NCBI RefSeq assembly: GCF_032062135.1
Contig: NC_092859.1
Location: forward strand, 65,577,550 to 65,641,549
Reading direction: 5' to 3'
Source of the DNA: Pyxicephalus adspersus
Taxonomy: Eukaryota > Chordata > Amphibia > Anura > Pyxicephalidae
Length of the DNA stretch: 64,000 nt
Shown piece after piece: positions 59,206 to 64,000 of the stretch (the stretch's first letter is position 1; the number at the start of each line of letters is the position of its first letter). The notes under the pieces were generated by a model. That model was not told where the DNA came from. It worked only from the letters and a program-made list of their open reading frames with translations, and did no database searches. A program made the position numbers and the translations under genes.

Positions 59206-59491
59206 ACTAGGGACAGTACAGACAAAAGCAAAAACAACCTTTAGCAATCTGATGGCTGCAATCATTAAGAAGAGTGTGCGACATTGTAATATAAGTATCT
59301 CTTACAAATGATACATTTGTTACTTTTGCAAAAATAAGGACAAGAGATACTTATATTACAATGACAGGAGGTTCTCCTGTGCTGGGCATCTTCTCAATGA
59401 TTGCAGCTCTGGCTGGTTCATTTTCGGTAGACGAGAAAGGCACGATTCGCCGCAAGATCAAACTTAATATTCTTGCTCGCTCATCCCTAGT
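59206..59491. mobile_element. Possible small hAT-like MITE
   Basis: The segment starts ACTAGGGACAGTACAG and, in reverse complement, ends ACTAGGGATGAGCGAGCAAG, a common hAT-type terminus. Only 8 bp match between ends. Flanks ATTTTGT and ATTTATGT are similar but not identical. Confidence 0.35.
59282..59363. repeat. Perfect 22-bp inverted repeat (hairpin)
   Basis: CATTGTAATATAAGTATCTCTT (given in two parts: CATTGTAATATAAG, TATCTCTT; 59282-59303) and its exact complement at 59342-59363, with a 38-base loop. Lies inside the possible MITE. Confidence 0.85.
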
Positions 59492-60100
59492 ATTTATGTT
59501 CTGTGAGGTTTAGAAGTATCCAGGCATTCACTAGGGATGTCTTTGAAAGTAAGTCCCCAGTAGAAGCCAAAGGCAATCTAGCAGATGTTCCAGGAATGGT
59601 TCACAACTTTTTTCTCAACTAGCATTGAAATCTCCTGCCATTATTAAATTAAGGTTGTGCCCTTCTAGCAGTATTTTAGACAGTAGGAAATAAAACTGTT
59701 GGAGCTGTTGGAGCAGAAATCAAGCCAAAATGTTGACCACAACAGATACGGCCTCTGTCCAAGCAAGCCAGAACTTTACCAGATGTCAAGAAAACAATCC
59801 ACAAGTATCTTGCATTTCAATTCCAAATCTATCAGCTTCTGCCCACCCTGTCCCACCAAAGCATTTAGTAAAACACATTTTCAACTACAATAAACATTGA
59901 GTATGCTGACAAACAAAAACTTGTCCCTATTTTTGCAAAAGCCTCCAAGGCCCTCCGCCTCTTAAGCCAAGCAAGAAGGAAATCAACAAGTATCTCCAAA
60001 AACTTAAAGGTAGCTATTCCAAACACATAAAGGTTGAACAACAAAGAAACATTCCTGCAATGCAAAATGTATTTATGGAATGCACACGGGTGTGGACCCA
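59492..60100. other. No recognised gene or repeat
   Basis: Nothing recognised. Confidence 0.4.
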
Positions 60101-60540
60101 CTGTGCCACTGGCTGGGTATGCTCAAGAGGGGCATAACTAAGCTGCTACCAGGTCTTCACTAGAGCCTCTGATGGTTAGGATAGGCTTAGGCCACAGGGT
60201 AGCTGCCAGGTGCCACTCCAGCGCAACCCCCAGGATAGTGGCAGCTGACCAGAGGGGTCAGGGTACTCGGTGCAAGCACCGAGGGGCTTGCGTGGCCAAG
60301 AGGGCGATGGCAATCAGACAAAGTCCAAAAACAAGATCAGAGGTCAGGGTCAGGCGGCAATCAGGCGAAAGTCCAAAAATGTAATCTAAGGTCAGGGTCA
60401 GGTGGCAATCAGGCAAAAGTCCATAAACATAATCCGAGGTCAGGGTCAGTTGGCAAACAGGCAAGGTCCAAGGGTAAGTAAACAAGGTCCGGTACACAGC
60501 AAAGCAAACAGAGGAAGCACCTTTGCACTAGGAATTTAGA
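60101..60540. repeat. Unclassified dispersed repeat, copy 2, with 48-bp minisatellite
   Basis: Shares GCCTCTGATGGTTAGGAT and neighbours with 22640-23270. A minisatellite of 3.4 units of 48 bp (starts 60310, 60357, 60405, 60453) has GCAATCAGGCAAAAGTCC and GAGGTCAGGGTCAGG. Confidence 0.65.
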
Positions 60541-62047
60541 CAAGCTAAAACCTTAAGATTGCTCAGGCAACTTCCTGTAGTATGAAGTGCCTTTAAATAC
60601 TAGCAGAGATCCAGCCATAGGCTGTAGAAACGTGTATGTGTTTTGCTTCATAGCTGAAGAGAGACACACCCACGCCAGCTCAAACACCAGTGCAAGTCTC
60701 CAGCAGGAAGGAAACTCTGGCATGGAACACAGGCACTGGGGTTACTCTACCTGAAAGATAGGACCTGGCGCCTGTGCCTGCAATTAGGAGCAGCAACGCC
60801 GGCACAACCCGCAGGGCTAACAATTTAGATATAAAGAATTCTTTAAAAACCCAATCAGGGACTTCTATGTCTGAGAGTATTGACAAGGTGTAGTAGTAAC
60901 CATTGACATGTGAGGGGATATTCCTATATGGCATTCATGATTCCTGCAAATTTTGGGCACTTTAATGGAAGTCCATGACCATCTGAGTGTCATCAAAGAC
61001 CAAAAAATAAAAACAAGCTATGACTAGTGTTGGTCGTTGGCTCGTAGTTGGGCCTTTCGGACGCAATGGACAAGGACACTAGAGACTATCTTGGTTAGAC
61101 TGGAGAAGTCTATCTCAGCTAGTGATAAAGAAGGCAATGCACAAAAAGCCAGTAACTCCGGAAAAGCCAGTGGTGAGGAAGGTGGAGAAGGAAAGCAGGC
61201 TTGATTTAAATGATCCCTTGCTGTGTCACTGCTCTTCTCCTGCATGCGGGGGAGTGGTGGGGTTAAATGGTTGGCTTGATCATGTAGAATAGCTAGGAGC
61301 CATGGAAAGACGTGGCTTCCTCTGTAAGGCACTGCCCCTGAAAGTCTCTCTTTTTTTTTCTTACATACACACTCAAAGCCAAACTCCAGCTTCAGCTGAA
61401 GAATGTAATTGCCTGAGAGTTGTTCAAATTTGACTGCCACCTAAAGACTGCTTTGTCCTGTACCCAGGATTCTCTTAATTGACCACTTGTTTAAACTTTT
61501 TCTCCCCTTACCCCTATTCTCCAGCGTTCCTTTTATCATCACCCTATTTTCCATGGAAATATAGTTAGGGTGCCCAGGGTAACCTTGGACTTTTAGGTGG
61601 TATACCATGTAATGGACTAAAATATGATGATCTTAAGTAATTGAGCCAGAGAAGAGTCAACTATAATACAATTTTACCAAACCTTAAAAATTGGTTATTA
61701 TGGAAAATGCTGTGGTATAAGGTATATAAGTTATCCAGCAACATAACATGGTATAATAGTGATTTTAGCTTGCCAAGAGAAGAAATAGCTTGTAACTATA
61801 TGTTAATGATAATTTTTTATTACATAGCAGGACATATGTGCTCTCTTCTTAAAATTAATCTTCTATTAGCAGAAAGGGAGAAACAATGAAAGGACTGGTA
61901 GGTACATTGTCATACTGTATTTTAAGAAAAAATAGATATCTTAAAAAAGATTTCCCTTGCATGCTTGCATGGAGGGCTGAGAGACTCAATTTAATAGAGT
62001 GTGAGAAGTAAACGTTTTGTTAAAGAAAGTGTCTGAACAAGCTACTA
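60541..62047. other. No recognised gene or repeat
   Basis: The longest open frame here (61024-61440, minus, 138 codons) shows no family motif. Probably degenerate repeats. Confidence 0.4.
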
Positions 62048-62570
62048 CCGTGTTTCCCCGATTTTAGGACATCCCCATTAAGTAAGCCACCCCCGATTTT
62101 TAAAAAAATAATAAAAATAAGACACTCACCCGTTTTTAAGACAGCTCCAGATATCTGATCCTGCGTGTGTGTCCTTTATGCTGGCTGCAGCGTGTGTGTC
62201 CTTTATGCTGGCTGCAGCGTGTGTGTCTCTGATGCTGGCTGCAGGGCGTGTCTATTCCTGAGCCAAACTGAAAGTAAAAAGCCTGCACACGATTCTGAAC
62301 AAGGAAGCAAGCTGCTGATCCCTGCACTAACGGAGATCCCTGCACTTAATTACGGGTAAGTGATCAGAAGGGGACAATGGAGTCAATGGAATAGAGTGAT
62401 CAGAAGGGGACAATCAATGGAACATAAGTGATCATGAGTGACTTTCAACAATAAATGTGTACTGTAGTCTTCTTCATGGAAAAATAAGACATCCCCTGAA
62501 AATAAGACCCAGGGCATATTTTGGCATTTCAAAAAATATAAGAGAGTGCCTTATAGTCGGGGAAACAGGG
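62048..62570. mobile_element. TA-flanked DNA transposon fragment/MITE, CCGTGTTTCCCCG ends
   Basis: Ends CCGTGTTTCCCCGA and (reversed) CCCTGTTTCCCCGAC, each bordered by TA. Subterminal AATAAGAC motifs face each other. Contains a short tandem repeat, GCGTGTGTGTCCTTTATGCT plus GGCTGCA, about 3 copies at 62163-62243. Superfamily not assigned. Confidence 0.65.
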
Positions 62571-62599
62571 TATGAATGTTTCATATCTGGGAAAATAAC

Positions 62600-63385
62600 A
62601 TTTTTGACTGACGTGGCATGACATGAAATGTTAATAAGATGTTATACTGAGCTATTTCCAATCAAGGAATACCTTCTGATCTCAGTGTCTCGGAAACAGG
62701 AGGGAGGAGGTCAATGGCAATAGAGGGGATACCATGCCAGGGAGCTAGAAATGTGTCTGTGTTTCCCACCATATATATATTATATGGTAGGGAATTGATT
62801 GTGGATTGATAGGTGGGTTTGATTTTTGATATGTCAGAATATTAACAGAATTGGTATATTTTGCATAGGATAAAGAAGGTGGCCAAACCTATTTGGCCAG
62901 AGCCAAAAGGAGTAAACGTTTTAATTTTTTTGTGTTTCTTTAGAATCTCAATAATAGGGAAAGAGACATTTCTTTCATAGATACAGGATGAATCTCTAGG
63001 AAATGCTATACCCTAGGAATGGCAGTGCTGTAGTTTGTATCTGAAAGCCAGAGTGAGACACCCAGTCTTTATCATCCATTTTTAGGTTTTTGAATAGGTA
63101 AGTTAGCTAACTTTTTATTGTAAAATATTGTGGAAATCAGATAAAGCTCGTAACTGATATACATTGTGCATCAGATAGACATCAAATTGATCAGAAAGAA
63201 ACAGGGTTATGTCATCCACAAATAGGGCTGATTTAACTGCTGCTCATCCATTTTCCAACCAGTAAAGCTTGGAAGAATCAAAAATAATAAAAGGTGTTTC
63301 AGGAAAATATTGGAGGTAATAGTAGGGAAACTAGACAACCCCGCTTAGTGATTTTCTCCAAAAGCTCTAACATTTTTTTTAACCA
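62600..63385 (-). pseudogene. L1-like ORF2 RT remnant
   Basis: The minus strand reads SALFVDDITLF at about 63205-63237, matching the FADD active-site box with Ala to Val. Further on it has FGSGQIGLATFFILCKIYQF-like sequence (about 62845-62910), the region that in L1 reads as a GRI..-KM-LPK-LY block. Many stops; ends not defined. Confidence 0.6.
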
Positions 63386-63862
63386 TTTCAGGGCAAGGCT
63401 CACATGTGCAGCTTTTTATTGAGAACAGATGACCATATTGTGTAACATTTCTTAAAAAAGGACGGAATCTTAAAAAAATAATGAAATCATATTTTTATTT
63501 CTTTTAATGCACAAAATGAAGCTTATTTTTATTGAATGCACCTGAAATCTGAATTTCTATTTCAAGCTGGTATAATTGTTAACACATATTTGTTCTATAA
63601 TTCACTTGCATTTTCACTCCATCATAGTATATATGTTAGCCCAATTGTAGGTTGGAAGGCCCCACTGGAAGCTGACGCTCCTTTGTTTGAGCGTAGGGCT
63701 AATTAAAGAAATGCTTGTTCTAGGCTGCTAAAGAAGAGCAAAATGTTCTATTAAGAAAGCCTTTAGTTTTATTTTATGTGACATCACCTTTGTTATATTA
63801 AAAGTTTTTGAAAGTCTGTTGTAAGCAGTACTCTGACACTGAGCATTACACCTAAAAAAGTA
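63386..63862. other. No recognised gene or repeat
   Basis: Nothing recognised. Confidence 0.4.
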
Positions 63863-64000
63863 CCGTATTTTTTGCCATATAAGACGCACTTTTTCTTCCC
63901 CAAAACTGGGGGGGAAAAGTTAGTGCGTCCTATACGACAAATGTGTTAAAAAAAATAATTAAAATATTATACTCACCCGATACCCGATCCTGCGTGTGTC
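63863..64000. mobile_element. Start of a second CCGTATTTTTTGCC-ended element, cut by window end
   Basis: Starts after TA with CCGTATTTTTTGCCATATAA and GACGCACTTTTTCTTCCCC, then CCCGATCCTGCGTGTGTC, which also occurs inside 62048-62570 (GATCCTGCGTGTGTGTCC). So the two elements are related. Confidence 0.55.

Noticed and set aside
60258..60497. Minus-strand frame with repeated LTLTSDYVFGL-like peptide
   Set aside because: It is the 48-bp minisatellite read in frame; 48 is a multiple of 3.
61024..61440. 138-codon minus frame as a gene
   Set aside because: No recognisable domain, and it lies in degenerate repeat-rich sequence with no promoter or splice context.
1..64000. tRNA, rRNA or other structural RNA genes
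   Set aside because: I scanned for tRNA A/B-box-like pairs and conserved rRNA stretches and saw none that I could support by eye.

Overview
This is vertebrate DNA, most likely from a frog. I infer that from the repeat families: TTAA-flanked elements ending in CCCCCCTAGCGGT, hAT elements starting TAGTGTTGGTCG, a 'TGATTCATCAA' terminal-repeat family, L1/Tx1-like LINEs with short 5' ends, and a tyrosine-recombinase (YR) retroelement of the Ngaro/DIRS kind. I see no intact host gene, tRNA or rRNA. The window is almost wholly transposons, and its value is the order in which they nested. There are two assembly gaps (5736-6236 and 25582-26128).

Layout. 1-1654: a partial TTAA MITE, an L1 remnant and unassigned DNA. 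1655-8317: hAT element A (TIRs at both ends, decayed BED-finger transposase, tandem arrays in its 3' half). 8318-18906: a second hAT-derived unit C (about 87-bp array, decayed transposase, then about 38 copies of a 147-bp satellite, then a hAT-like end). 18907-25033: mostly unassigned. 25034-28598: a 3.6-kb element with TGATTCATCAA ends; a 351-bp deletion derivative lies at 58588-58938. 29049-34927: a near full-length L1 on the minus strand, flanked by a target-site duplication, with intact ORF1 and broken ORF2. 35940-38338: an L1 3' end, a MITE and unassigned DNA.

38339-57672 is one old Tc1-like transposon taken apart by later insertions. Its transposase is in three collinear pieces on the minus strand. 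A decayed L1 (about 38.6-44.13 kb, itself holding a TTAA MITE) separates the C-terminal piece from the middle piece. A YR retroelement (44213-57196) separates the middle from the N-terminal piece. The YR element encodes Gag-like, RT, RNase H, YR and SGNH-hydrolase regions. Its recombinase gene is split at a 7-bp duplication by an 8-kb hAT (element B, 45988-54035). Element B carries the same kinds of arrays as A, a large palindrome, and a fragment of a host gene that I recognise as PCED1/FAM113 (PC-esterase, SGNH fold).

57673-64000: small MITEs, a repeat shared with 22.7 kb, an L1 remnant, and two TA-flanked elements beginning CCGTRTTT.

The most novel items are the PCED1 fragment captured inside a satellite-bearing hAT, and the fact that three hAT units carry related tandem arrays, some arranged as palindromes. 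All gene calls come from reading translated motifs by eye; no database search was run.
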